Part shown: piece by piece, positions 28,491 through 37,784 of the stretch
Layout of the letters: each line of letters opens with the position of its first letter
Numbering within the stretch: position 1 is the first letter of the stretch
Source: Elusimicrobiales bacterium
GTDB taxonomy: Bacteria; Elusimicrobiota; Elusimicrobia; Elusimicrobiales; UBA9959
Assembly (NCBI GenBank): GCA_028713125.1
Contig: JAQTOU010000007.1
Coordinates: 62,001 to 126,000, forward strand
Direction of reading: 5' to 3'
Length of the DNA stretch: 64,000 bases
Position numbers and translations under genes: made by a program
The notes under the pieces: generated by a model
What the model saw: only the letters and a program-made list of their open reading frames with translations
What the model was told of the DNA's origin: nothing
Database searches by the model: none

Positions 28491-29629
28491 ACAGGAAAGC
28501 ATTTATCTCCGGCATAATAGCCCTGGCCCTCCTTGGGGGGGGGCTAGCCTCCTACCGGCATTTCCACTCCGGGCACGGAGCGCAGGCCCAGGCCGGAATT
28601 TACTACTGCCCGATGCACCCGGATTACACTTCGGACAGGCCCGGGGACTGCCCAATCTGCGGGATGCACCTGGTCAAGAAAGAAAGAACGGCGCCGGCAG
28701 AGCGTAAAGTCAGGTTCTACAGGAACCCGATGAACCCCGCCGTCACCTCTAAAGTTCCGATGAAGGACGAGATGGGCATGGACTATCTCCCGGTTTATGA
28801 AGAGGAGGCCGGAAAGGCTTCGGTGGCCGGCCGCGGAACGGTCTCGCTTACTCCCGAAAAACAGAGGATGATAGGGCTTAAAACAGAAAAAGCGGCCTAC
28901 AGGACCCTTTCAAAAACTGTTCGCGCTTCAGGCAAGGTCGCCTACGACCCCGACCTGTACCGCGCTATCAGCGAATACAGGGAATCGCTGGCCTCTTATG
29001 AGCAGATCAAGGCGGGAACCTGGCAGGAGGCGATAGACCGCGCCAAAGCGGTGGTGGAGTCTTCGAAGATAAAACTGCGCCAGCTCGGCATAGGCGAGGA
29101 ACAGCTGGAATCAATGCGCAAGACCCCGGGGGAATACGACAATTTGCTTATCGCCGGTGAGAAAGTCTGGATCTACGCTCAGATCTACGAGTATGAATCG
29201 GCCTCGGTCAAGCCGGGCCAGCGCGCCGCTATAACTTCCCGCGCCTACCCCGGACGCGAGTTCACCGGCGTAGTCCGCTCCGTGGACCCGATCTTCTCCG
29301 AGGAGACGCGCACGCTGCGCGCGCGCATCGAGACCGACAATCCGGGAGGCGAATTGCGCTCCGAGATGTATGTGGAAGCCGTAATAAAGGCCGAGCTCGG
29401 GACGATGCTGGCCGTGCCCGTCTCCGCCGTGCTCAATACCGGCGAGAATGAAATAGCCTTTGTCATGAAGGACGAGGGGACTTTCGAACCGCGCGAGGTC
29501 AGGACGGGCCGCCGCAACGACGATTACGCCGAGATAGTCTCCGGACTGCGGGCCGGAGAGAAAGTGGTGACATCGGCTAATTTCATGATAGATTCCGAAT
29601 CCAGGATGAAAGCGGCGCTAGGAAATTAA
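28487..29629 (+). CDS. RND efflux periplasmic adaptor (CusB/CzcB-like) with N-terminal heavy-metal-binding domain
   Basis: YYCPMHPDYTSDRPGDCPICGMHLVKK HMBD motif; HlyD-like adaptor. Confidence 0.93.
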   Translation: MNRKAFISGIIALALLGGGLASYRHFHSGHGAQAQAGIYYCPMHPDYTSDRPGDCPICGMHLVKKERTAPAERKVRFYRNPMNPAVTSKVPMKDEMGMDYLPVYEEEAGKASVAGRGTVSLTPEKQRMIGLKTEKAAYRTLSKTVRASGKVAYDPDLYRAISEYRESLASYEQIKAGTWQEAIDRAKAVVESSKIKLRQLGIGEEQLESMRKTPGEYDNLLIAGEKVWIYAQIYEYESASVKPGQRAAITSRAYPGREFTGVVRSVDPIFSEETRTLRARIETDNPGGELRSEMYVEAVIKAELGTMLAVPVSAVLNTGENEIAFVMKDEGTFEPREVRTGRRNDDYAEIVSGLRAGEKVVTSANFMIDSESRMKAALGN

Positions 29630-29674
29630 GAAATAGAATGTAGGGTCGGAGTCGAATATTTTTTTACGGCCGTT

Positions 29675-32600
29675 ATGATCAAAAATATCATCGCTTTCTC
29701 CGCTAGAAACAGGGCACTGGTCCTGATCTTCGCGCTCGCCGCCTGCGTCGGCGGATTTTACGCCGTAAAGAACATTAACCTGGACGCCATCCCCGATCTT
29801 TCTGACACCCAGGTGATAGTCTATTCGAAGTGGGACCGCTCGCCTGACATAGTGGAAGACCAGGTGACCTATCCGGTTATAACCTCGCTGCTTGGCCTGC
29901 CCAAAGTGAAGACCATACGCGGCTTCTCCGACTTCGGCTTTTCCTACGTCTATGTCATCTTCGAGGACGGAACCGATATTTACTGGGCCCGCGCGCGCGT
30001 GCTGGAATACCTGAGCAAGATACTCCCGCAGCTGCCGGACGGCGTCAAGACCGAGCTGGGGCCGGACGCCACCGGCGTGGGCTGGATCTACCAGTACGCC
30101 CTGGTGGACAGGTCCGGCCGCCATGACCTGTCGCAGCTGCGCTCCTTCCAGGACTGGAACCTGCGCTACCAGCTGCAGTCGGTACCCGGCGTGGCTGAAG
30201 TGGCGGCTATCGGCGGCTTCCAGAAGCAGTACCAGGTGAACCTGAACCCTAATTCCCTGGCCGCCTACAATATCTCCATCGACAAAGTTCTTAAAGCCGT
30301 CCGCGACGGCAACGAAGAAGCCGGCGCGCGCCTGATAGAATACTCCGGCGCCGAATATATGATCCGCGGCAAGGGCTACGCGAAGTCCGCTAAGGATATA
30401 GAGGATATCGTAGTCGCGGGCGGCCGCGGCACGCCGGTTCTTTTAAAAAGCCTTGGTACCGTCACCTCGGGGCCGGAACTGCGGCGCGGCGTCTCCGACC
30501 TGGACGGCGAGGGGGATACCGTCGGCGGCATAGTGGTCATGCGCCACGGCGAGAACGCGCTTAAAGTCATCGAGCGCGTCAAAGAGCGGATAGAGCAGGC
30601 CAAAGCCTCCCTCCCGGAGGGGATGGAGATACTCACGGTCTACGACCGCTCGGACCTGATAAAAAAAGCCATCGCCACCCTTAAGCGCCAGCTCACCGAG
30701 GAAATGCTGATAGTGAGCCTGGTCATACTCGTCTTCCTCTGGCATATCCCGTCGGCAATTATCCCGATCGTCACCATACCGATCTCGGTGCTGCTCGCCT
30801 TTATCCCGATGTACTTCCTGGGCATCTCCTCCAATATCATGTCCCTCTCGGGCATAGCCATCTCTATCGGCGTGCTGGTCGACGGGGCGATAGTGGAGGT
30901 GGAGAACGCCTATAAAAAGCTGGAGCACTGGCAGAGCGGTGGGCGCAAAGGCGATTTCCACGCGGTGCGCCTGGAGGCCCTCCAGGAAGTCGGCCCGGCG
31001 GTTTTCTTCTCTTTGCTCGTCATCGCCGTGGCTTTCATGCCTATCTTCACGCTCGTAGACCAGGAGGGCCGCCTCTTCAAGCCGCTGGCCTATACCAAGA
31101 ACCTCACCATGTTCGTGGCCGCGCTCCTCGCCATCACGCTGGATCCCGCCCTGCGGATGATGTTCACCCGCATGGATTATTCGCAGTTCAAACCGGCCTG
31201 GCTGTCGAACATCTTTAACGCCGTCACCGTAGGGAAATACTATCCCGAGGAAAAGCATCCTATCTCGCGCCGGCTCTTTAAAATTTACGAGCCGGTCTGC
31301 CGCTGGACGCTGGAGCATCCGAAGAAAGTTATCAGCGCCGCGCTTTTCCTTATACTGACGACCATCCCGGTGTATTTGAAGACCGGCTCCGAGTTCATGC
31401 CGCCGCTGAACGAGGGAACCATACTTTATATGCCCACCACGCTGCCGGGCATCTCGGTCACCGAAGCGCAGCGCCTGCTGCAGGAACAGGACCGCATCCT
31501 CAAGTCCATCCCCGAGGTAGAGCGCGTTTTCGGCAAGGCCGGCCGCGCCGAAACCTCCACCGACCCCGCGCCTTTCTCCATGATGGAGACCGTGGCCGTG
31601 CTGAAGCCGCAGGACCAATGGAGGAAGAAAGACCGCTGGTATTCCTCCTGGCTCCCGGATTTCGCGCAGGCGCCGCTGCGGCATATCTGGCATGACCGTC
31701 TGAGCTGGGACGAACTGATCACCGATATCGATTCGAAAATGCAGTTCCCCGGCGTCTCGAACGCCTGGACCATGCCGATAAAGGCGCGCATCGACATGCT
31801 CACCACCGGCGTGCGCACGCCGGTAGGCATCAAGATCTTCGGCACGGACCTGAAAAAAATAGAGGAGACGGGGATAGAGGTAGAAAAACTGGTGCGGCAG
31901 GTGAAGGGGACCAGAAGCGTTTACGCCGAGCGCACGGCCGGCGGCTATTTCCTGGACTTCACGCTGAAGCGCGAAGCCCTGGCCCGCTACGGCCTCACCG
32001 TGAAGGAAGCGCAGATGGCCCTTATGACCGCTATCGGCGGCCAGAACCTGACCACCACGGTGGAAGGCCGCGAGCGCTACTCGGTGAACGTGCGCTACGC
32101 CCGCGACTTCCGGGACAATGTGGACAAGCTCGGCCGCGTCCTGGTCACCGCCGAGAGCGGCGTGAACGTCCCGCTCGCCCAGATCGCCGACATAGAGTTC
32201 CGCCAGGGCCCGGCGATGATCCGCGACGAGAACGGAATGCTCTCCGGCTATGTCTACGTGGATATCGAAGGCGTCGACGTCGGGACCTATGTCAGCAGCG
32301 CAAAGAAGCTGGTGGGGGAGAAACTCAAACTTCCCGCAGGCTACTCCCTGCAGTGGAGCGGCCAGTACGAGAATATGCTGCGGGTGCGCGAGCGCCTTAA
32401 AATTGTCCTGCCGCTGACCCTCTTCCTCATCTTCCTGCTGATCTACATGAACACCAAGTCGGCGGTCAAGACCTCGATCGTACTGCTGGCCGTGCCGTTC
32501 TCTCTGATAGGCGCGGTGTGGTTCGTCTACCTGCTCGGCTATAACATGTCTATCGCGGTCTGGGTGGGCATGATAGCCCTGATGGGCCTGGACGCGGAGA

Positions 32601-32917
32601 CGGGCGTTTTCATGCTGCTCTACCTGGACCTGGCCTACGACGATATGAAGAAGGCCGGCCGGATGAACTCCGCCGCGGACCTTGAAGAAGCCGTAATACA
32701 CGGCGCCGTAAAACGCGTGCGCCCGAAGATGATGACAGTAGCCGCGGCCTTCATGGGCCTGGTCCCCATAATGTGGGCCCTCAGCACCGGCTCCGACGTG
32801 ATGAAGCGCGTAGCCGCGCCGATGATAGGCGGCCTGTTCACCAGTTTCGCGCTGGAGCTGCTGATCTACCCGGTGGTCTTCTTCCTCTGGAAAAAGAAGG
32901 AGAACGCTTTTAACTGA
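29675..32917 (+). CDS. CusA/CzcA-family heavy metal RND efflux pump
   Basis: LDAIPDLSDTQVIVYSKWDRSPDIVEDQVTYPVITSLLGLPKVKTIRG signature; ~1080 aa. Confidence 0.96.
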   Translation: MIKNIIAFSARNRALVLIFALAACVGGFYAVKNINLDAIPDLSDTQVIVYSKWDRSPDIVEDQVTYPVITSLLGLPKVKTIRGFSDFGFSYVYVIFEDGTDIYWARARVLEYLSKILPQLPDGVKTELGPDATGVGWIYQYALVDRSGRHDLSQLRSFQDWNLRYQLQSVPGVAEVAAIGGFQKQYQVNLNPNSLAAYNISIDKVLKAVRDGNEEAGARLIEYSGAEYMIRGKGYAKSAKDIEDIVVAGGRGTPVLLKSLGTVTSGPELRRGVSDLDGEGDTVGGIVVMRHGENALKVIERVKERIEQAKASLPEGMEILTVYDRSDLIKKAIATLKRQLTEEMLIVSLVILVFLWHIPSAIIPIVTIPISVLLAFIPMYFLGISSNIMSLSGIAISIGVLVDGAIVEVENAYKKLEHWQSGGRKGDFHAVRLEALQEVGPAVFFSLLVIAVAFMPIFTLVDQEGRLFKPLAYTKNLTMFVAALLAITLDPALRMMFTRMDYSQFKPAWLSNIFNAVTVGKYYPEEKHPISRRLFKIYEPVCRWTLEHPKKVISAALFLILTTIPVYLKTGSEFMPPLNEGTILYMPTTLPGISVTEAQRLLQEQDRILKSIPEVERVFGKAGRAETSTDPAPFSMMETVAVLKPQDQWRKKDRWYSSWLPDFAQAPLRHIWHDRLSWDELITDIDSKMQFPGVSNAWTMPIKARIDMLTTGVRTPVGIKIFGTDLKKIEETGIEVEKLVRQVKGTRSVYAERTAGGYFLDFTLKREALARYGLTVKEAQMALMTAIGGQNLTTTVEGRERYSVNVRYARDFRDNVDKLGRVLVTAESGVNVPLAQIADIEFRQGPAMIRDENGMLSGYVYVDIEGVDVGTYVSSAKKLVGEKLKLPAGYSLQWSGQYENMLRVRERLKIVLPLTLFLIFLLIYMNTKSAVKTSIVLLAVPFSLIGAVWFVYLLGYNMSIAVWVGMIALMGLDAETGVFMLLYLDLAYDDMKKAGRMNSAADLEEAVIHGAVKRVRPKMMTVAAAFMGLVPIMWALSTGSDVMKRVAAPMIGGLFTSFALELLIYPVVFFLWKKKENAFN

Positions 32918-32935
32918 ATCGAAGAGGGAGCTGCT

Positions 32936-33115
32936 ATGGAAGAAACTAAAAAAGACTGCCGCGCGAAGAAACACCTTTGCGACCTGATGGCGGATAAAGC
33001 CGCCTTTGAAGCCGTGAAAGAGGCGGCAAAGAACGCTCGGTTCATCTGTAAAGCCTGCGGCCGGACCGCCGGAAAAGCGGAGAGCCTGTGCGATCCGCTA
33101 AGCCTGGACGCCTAA
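32936..33115 (+). CDS. 59-aa hypothetical protein with Cys pairs (below the ORF-track length cut-off)
   Basis: ATG 32936 to TAA 33113-33115: MEETKKDCRAKKHLCDLMADKAAFEAVKEAAKNARFICKACGRTAGKAESLCDPLSLDA; FICKACGR resembles half a zinc ribbon. Confidence 0.65.
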   Translation: MEETKKDCRAKKHLCDLMADKAAFEAVKEAAKNARFICKACGRTAGKAESLCDPLSLDA

Positions 33116-33176
33116 TATCAATACGCGGTGTACGGGATTTAAGGCGGGACAAATCGAGCGGTCAATGGAGGAAATT

Positions 33177-33623
33177 ATGAATAAGAAACTAACAATACTG
33201 TGCGGATTCGCCCTGGTATTGTCATGTTCCGCGGCTTTCGCCGCCGAAGGCGCCAAGCCGGAGAAAGCGGAGAACAAGGGCCAGGAGCAGAAGAAAGAAG
33301 CTAAAACCGCCGCTAAAGCGAAGGCTCCGAAAGCGGTCCTGCGCAAAATAGCGAAGGAAGAGATCGGCAAAGAGGCGGTCTGCCCTGTGACCGGTGAGAA
33401 ATTCAAAGTAACAGAAGAGACAATATCGGCTTCCTACAAGGGCAAAGTGTATTACTTCTGCTGCCCCGGCTGCGACAAAGGGTTCATCGCGAGCCCGGAG
33501 AAGTACCTGAACAAAAAGAAGGCTGAGCAGGCTAAGATCTACGTATGCCCCATGGGCGACTACCAGGGCGACAAGCCGGGCAAATGCCCCAAGTGCGGGA
33601 TGAACCTGTTAGAGAAGAAGTAA
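33177..33623 (+). CDS. Secreted YHS-like + heavy-metal-binding-domain protein
   Basis: Signal peptide; CPVTGEKFKVTEETISASYKGKVYYFCCPGCDKGFIASPEKYL (YHS-like); YVCPMGDYQGDKPGKCPKCGMNLLEKK (HMBD). Confidence 0.88.
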   Translation: MNKKLTILCGFALVLSCSAAFAAEGAKPEKAENKGQEQKKEAKTAAKAKAPKAVLRKIAKEEIGKEAVCPVTGEKFKVTEETISASYKGKVYYFCCPGCDKGFIASPEKYLNKKKAEQAKIYVCPMGDYQGDKPGKCPKCGMNLLEKK

Positions 33624-33685
33624 ATAGAAATTTCCGGGCCGGCTTGTACAGGCCCGGGAGAAGTAAAAAGTCACGGAGGTTACGC

Positions 33686-33772
33686 ATGCTGTTCGAAGAA
33701 CACAATGAAGTTGCTGTTGTGATAGTGAGCGAGCTCCACTGCGAGAAGCCTAAGTGCGATGAGCAGCCCTAA
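33686..33772 (+). CDS. Candidate RiPP precursor peptide (28 aa)
   Basis: RBS ggaggttacgcATG; MLFEEHNEVAVVIVSELHCEKPKCDEQP*; 96 nt upstream of a radical SAM/SPASM gene. Confidence 0.6.
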   Translation: MLFEEHNEVAVVIVSELHCEKPKCDEQP

Positions 33773-33792
33773 GCGCTGCTGAAGTAAAAGGA

Positions 33793-33842
33793 GGCAGCCT
33801 CCGCGCAAGTCCTGGCAAGAGCAGGGGCCCGCGGAGGCTGCC
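33793..33842. repeat. 13-bp perfect inverted repeat between candidate precursor and radical SAM gene
   Basis: GGCAGCCTCCGCG (33793-33805) / CGCGGAGGCTGCC (33830-33842), 24-nt spacer. Confidence 0.85.
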
Positions 33843-33868
33843 CTCCCATTACTTTTTCAATTTGAACT

Positions 33869-35083
33869 ATGCAAATTAAAGATTGCGTTTTAAAGCGCTC
33901 CCAGGACGGGATCTGGCTGTATCATACGGCCAGCGGCTACAAAGTAAAGATGAACCAGGAGGCGCTGGACGTCCTCGAGGCCATGGCCGCGCGCCTGGGC
34001 GCCGCCGAAATGACGGAAAAGGAGAAGCTGATCTACGACAAGTTAGCGGCCAAAGGCATCGCCGGCGAAGACACCGGCCGCGAAGAAGACCGCCGGATCT
34101 TTCTAAGGGAGAAGAGCAGACTGTCCTCGGTAGACCTGGAGTTCTCCGGCCGCTGCAACCTTAGCTGCGCGCACTGCTTCGCCGCGCTCTCACAAAAAGA
34201 TATGAGCCGGGAAACCCTTGAGAAGGTATTCGCGGGGATAGACGCCCTTGAACCGGTAAGCCTGACGATCAACGGCGGGGAACCTTTGCTGAACCCGCTG
34301 CTCCCGGAGGCGCTGCGGCAGGCGCGGGCGCGGCGGCTGCGCGTCACAGTGATGTCAAACGCTACGCTGGCCACCGAAGAAACCGCCGGGCTCCTGAAAG
34401 ACAACGCCGTGGCAAAAGTACTGGTCAGCCTGGATTTCTTCGAAGAAACGCACGACGCCATCCGCGGAAGCGGCGCCTTTAAAAGGGCCGTCCGCGGGAT
34501 AAAGTTTTTTATCGCCAGGAAACTGCCGGTCTTCATCTCTGCCGTGGTGCAGGAAAGCACGGCGGGACGCCTGGAGGAATTTAAAAACTTCTGCCTGGGC
34601 GAACTCGGGGCTTCCGGAATTAAGTTCTCCGCTGTCATGCCCATCGGCAGTGCCAAGGATTCGCCAAAGCTGGGGCTGTCCGCTGCGAAAACGAAGGAAC
34701 TCTACAACGATGGGCTGATACCGGCTCCCGGGGACGGCGACGGCGTTATCGCCAGGCTTGCCGAAGGACGCAAATTATATTGCAAGGCCGGTGTGAACCA
34801 GTGCTTCATCTCTGCGGACGGCCAGGTTTACGCCTGCCATTATTTCCAGAACATCGGAGAAAGCATGGGGAGCCTGGCCGACAGATCTTTGGAAACCATA
34901 TATAGGGAATATCAGGACGGCCGGGCCGTACCAGTGGACCTGGACTGGAACAAGCTGGAAAAGTGCAAAGCCTGCGTCCATTTCGCTAAATGTATGGGCG
35001 GCTGCCGCGCCAGGGCGAAAATACTCACCCGCAGCTGGCACGATCCTGACCCGTTTTCCTGCGGCATCTACGGCGTGGAGTAA
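33869..35083 (+). CDS. Radical SAM/SPASM protein with N-terminal PqqD-like (RRE-like) region; candidate peptide maturase
   Basis: CNLSCAHC (CxxxCxxC); C-terminal Cys-rich SPASM pattern (CKAGVNQCFISADGQVYACHYF...CKACVHFAKCMGGC...FSC); N-terminal GIWLYHTASGYKVKMNQEALDVLEAM. Confidence 0.85.
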   Translation: MQIKDCVLKRSQDGIWLYHTASGYKVKMNQEALDVLEAMAARLGAAEMTEKEKLIYDKLAAKGIAGEDTGREEDRRIFLREKSRLSSVDLEFSGRCNLSCAHCFAALSQKDMSRETLEKVFAGIDALEPVSLTINGGEPLLNPLLPEALRQARARRLRVTVMSNATLATEETAGLLKDNAVAKVLVSLDFFEETHDAIRGSGAFKRAVRGIKFFIARKLPVFISAVVQESTAGRLEEFKNFCLGELGASGIKFSAVMPIGSAKDSPKLGLSAAKTKELYNDGLIPAPGDGDGVIARLAEGRKLYCKAGVNQCFISADGQVYACHYFQNIGESMGSLADRSLETIYREYQDGRAVPVDLDWNKLEKCKACVHFAKCMGGCRARAKILTRSWHDPDPFSCGIYGVE

Positions 35084-35102
35084 GCGCCTGCGCTTCTTAA
35101 CA

Positions 35103-35143
35103 AAAAAGACTCCCCTGGACCTTCTGAGGGAGTCTTTTAATTT
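35103..35143 (+). terminator. Rho-independent terminator after the radical SAM gene
   Basis: AAAAGACTCCC ... GGGAGTCTTTT followed by AATTTT. Confidence 0.8.
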
Positions 35144-35224
35144 TGATACAATCACACTATACTGCAGGAAACGCTTTCAGGAATGCGAGGCGGCAGGAAC
35201 CTTTAGACCGCCACATGGAGAAAT

Positions 35225-36616
35225 ATGATCTTAAAAACAGTGGAAAATATGCAGACTGTCGACACTGTGCTGGACCTTATAGGCAATACCCCGCTGCTGA
35301 AGGTAAAACACCTGGACACCGGGAAATGCGAACTTTTCCTCAAGCTTGAGTGCCAGAACCCCGGCGGCTCGATAAAAGACCGCATCGCTCTCTCCATGAT
35401 AGCCGCCGCCGAGAAGGAAGGCAAAATTAAAAAAGGCGGAACGCTGGTGGAAGCCACAGCCGGCAATACCGGGCTGGGGCTGGCCCTGGTAGCCGCCCAG
35501 AAAGGCTACAAACTCATCCTCGTCATCCCTGACAAGATGAGCCAGGAAAAGATCTCCCATCTCCGGGCCTTGGGCGCGCAGATAATAAATACCCGCTCCG
35601 ACGTGGAGAAAGGCCACCCGGAATACTACCAGGACATGGCCGAAAGGATAGCCAAAGAAACTCCTAACGCTTACTTTATAAACCAGTTCGCCAACCCGGC
35701 CAATCCGGCGGCCCACGAGGAGAGCACCGCTCCCGAAATCTGGGAACAGATGGAGCACCGCGTGGACGCCGTGGTCTGCGGCGTAGGCTCCGGCGGCACG
35801 CTGACCGGTTTCGGCCGCTTTTTCTCGCGCGTTTCGCCTGGAACCGAAATGGTTCTCGCCGATCCGGCCGGCTCGGTGCTGGCAGACTATGTGAAGACCG
35901 GCAAGCTCGGAAAAGCGGGCTCCTGGTACGTAGAAGGCATAGGCGAAGATTTCATACCCTCTGTCGCCGACATGGCCCTGGTGAAGAAGGCTTACACAAT
36001 AACCGACGCCGAGAGCTTCACGGCCGTGCGCGAACTGCTCAAGAAAGAAGGCGTCCTGGCCGGTTCCTCTACGGGAACCCTCCTGGCAGCTGCGCTTAAA
36101 TACTGCCGCGAGAGCAAGACCGCCAAGCGGGTGGTCACCGTCGTCGGAGACAGCGGCAATAAATATCTTTCGAAAATGTTCAACGACTACTGGATGGCCG
36201 ACCAGGGCTTCATAAAGAGAACCGAGTTCGGCGACCTGCGCGACCTGGTCGGGCGCCCCTGCTCGGCCGGCTCGGTGGTCTCCGTAAAACCCGGTGACGC
36301 CCTGGTAACCGCCTTCCTCCGGATGCGGATGTACGAATACTCTCAGCTCCCGGTGATGGAAGACGGCCGCGTGGTAGGGCTGCTGGACGAGTCGGACATC
36401 CTCCTGGCCGTTCACAAGGATGTCTCCAACTACCGCAAACCCGTAAAAGAGCATATGACCCACAATTTGGTCACGGTACAGCCTTCAACCTCCCTAGAGG
36501 AGATAACCACTATCCTGAACAAGGACCTGGTGGGGCTGCTCAACTGCGACGGGAAGTTCTACGGCCTTATAACCCGCGTGGACCTGCTTAACCACCTGCG
36601 GCGCTCGCTGGCGTAA
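35225..36616 (+). CDS. cbs: PLP-dependent cystathionine beta-synthase-like enzyme with C-terminal CBS domain pair
   Basis: LIGNTPLLKVKHLDTGKCELFLKLECQNPGGSIKDRIALSMI; C-terminal CBS motifs. Confidence 0.9.
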   Translation: MILKTVENMQTVDTVLDLIGNTPLLKVKHLDTGKCELFLKLECQNPGGSIKDRIALSMIAAAEKEGKIKKGGTLVEATAGNTGLGLALVAAQKGYKLILVIPDKMSQEKISHLRALGAQIINTRSDVEKGHPEYYQDMAERIAKETPNAYFINQFANPANPAAHEESTAPEIWEQMEHRVDAVVCGVGSGGTLTGFGRFFSRVSPGTEMVLADPAGSVLADYVKTGKLGKAGSWYVEGIGEDFIPSVADMALVKKAYTITDAESFTAVRELLKKEGVLAGSSTGTLLAAALKYCRESKTAKRVVTVVGDSGNKYLSKMFNDYWMADQGFIKRTEFGDLRDLVGRPCSAGSVVSVKPGDALVTAFLRMRMYEYSQLPVMEDGRVVGLLDESDILLAVHKDVSNYRKPVKEHMTHNLVTVQPSTSLEEITTILNKDLVGLLNCDGKFYGLITRVDLLNHLRRSLA

Positions 36617-36640
36617 TTGAAGCAATTCAAGGAGAGTAAA

Positions 36641-37783
36641 ATGAAATTCGAAACAGCGCTGATGCACGCGGGGCAGGAAGCCGATAAGCAGACAGGGTCG
36701 GTCAATGTACCGATCTACCAGACCTCCACCTACAAACAGGACGCTATCGGCAAGGACCGGGGCTGGGAATATTCCCGCACCGGCAACCCCACGCGCAAGG
36801 CCCTTGAAGACTGCATAGCCGCGCTCGAAGGGGCGAAGTACGGCCTGGCTTTCGCTTCCGGCCTGGCCGCCGAGGCGACCGCCTGCCTGAGCCTGCTCAA
36901 GAAGGGCGACCATGTGGTGTCCGGCGACGACGTTTACGGCGGGACCTACCGTCTCTTCGAGAGAGTATTCAAGAAGTGGGGCCTGGAAGTCACCTATGCG
37001 GACTCCAAGAATCCGGCTGCTTTCAAAAAAGCGATGCGCCGCAATACCCGGCTTATCTGGGCGGAGACCCCCACCAACCCGCTGCTGAACATAACCGATA
37101 TAGCGGCGCTGGCCGAGATAGCTAAAAAGCACAAGGCCATCCTCGCCGTGGACAATACTTTCGCCACGCCCTACTTCCAGCGCCCGATAGAACTGGGCGC
37201 CGACATCGTGGTGCACAGCTCCACAAAGTACCTGGGCGGCCACAGCGACGTGGTAGGCGGCCTGATGGCCGTGGCGGACAAAGGGATCTACGAGGAAGTG
37301 AAATTCCACCAGAACGCGGCCGGCGGTATCCCCGGGCCCTGGGATTCCTGGCTTACGCTGCGCGGGATGAAGACCCTCGCGGTGCGCATGATGGCCCACG
37401 AGGCCAATGCCTTCGAGATAGCTGATTTCCTTACAGCCCACCCGGCGGTAGCCAAAGTCTATTATCCCGGGCTCACTACGCATCCCGCGCACGCCCTGGC
37501 CGACAGCCAGATGTACGGCTTCGGCGGCATGGTAAGCTTCGAACTGAAGGGGGGAAGGCCCGCCGCTGACGCCTTCTTTAAAAAGCTGAAGATCTTCATG
37601 CTTGCCGAAAGCCTCGGCGGGGTGGAGTCACTGGCCTGCTATCCGGCGACGATGACGCACGCCGCCATCCCCGAGAAAGACCGCCTGAAGCGCGGGATAA
37701 CCGCCGGGCTGGTCCGCCTTTCGGCCGGGATCGAGAATTCAGGGGACCTGATAAACGATCTGGAGCGCGCCCTTAAACGCTAG
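36641..37783 (+). CDS. Cystathionine gamma-synthase / gamma-lyase family PLP enzyme
   Basis: TALMHAGQEADKQTGSVNVPIYQTSTY; YSRTGNPTRKALE; VHSSTKYLGGHSDVVGG; RBS ggaga before 36641. Confidence 0.93.
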   Translation: MKFETALMHAGQEADKQTGSVNVPIYQTSTYKQDAIGKDRGWEYSRTGNPTRKALEDCIAALEGAKYGLAFASGLAAEATACLSLLKKGDHVVSGDDVYGGTYRLFERVFKKWGLEVTYADSKNPAAFKKAMRRNTRLIWAETPTNPLLNITDIAALAEIAKKHKAILAVDNTFATPYFQRPIELGADIVVHSSTKYLGGHSDVVGGLMAVADKGIYEEVKFHQNAAGGIPGPWDSWLTLRGMKTLAVRMMAHEANAFEIADFLTAHPAVAKVYYPGLTTHPAHALADSQMYGFGGMVSFELKGGRPAADAFFKKLKIFMLAESLGGVESLACYPATMTHAAIPEKDRLKRGITAGLVRLSAGIENSGDLINDLERALKR

Positions 37784-37784
37784 T

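Noticed and set aside
30443-32974. 843-aa minus-strand ORF opposite the RND pump gene
   Set aside because: Antisense shadow of a high-GC coding gene; low-complexity, Gly/Arg/His-rich translation; the + strand CusA/CzcA is unambiguous.
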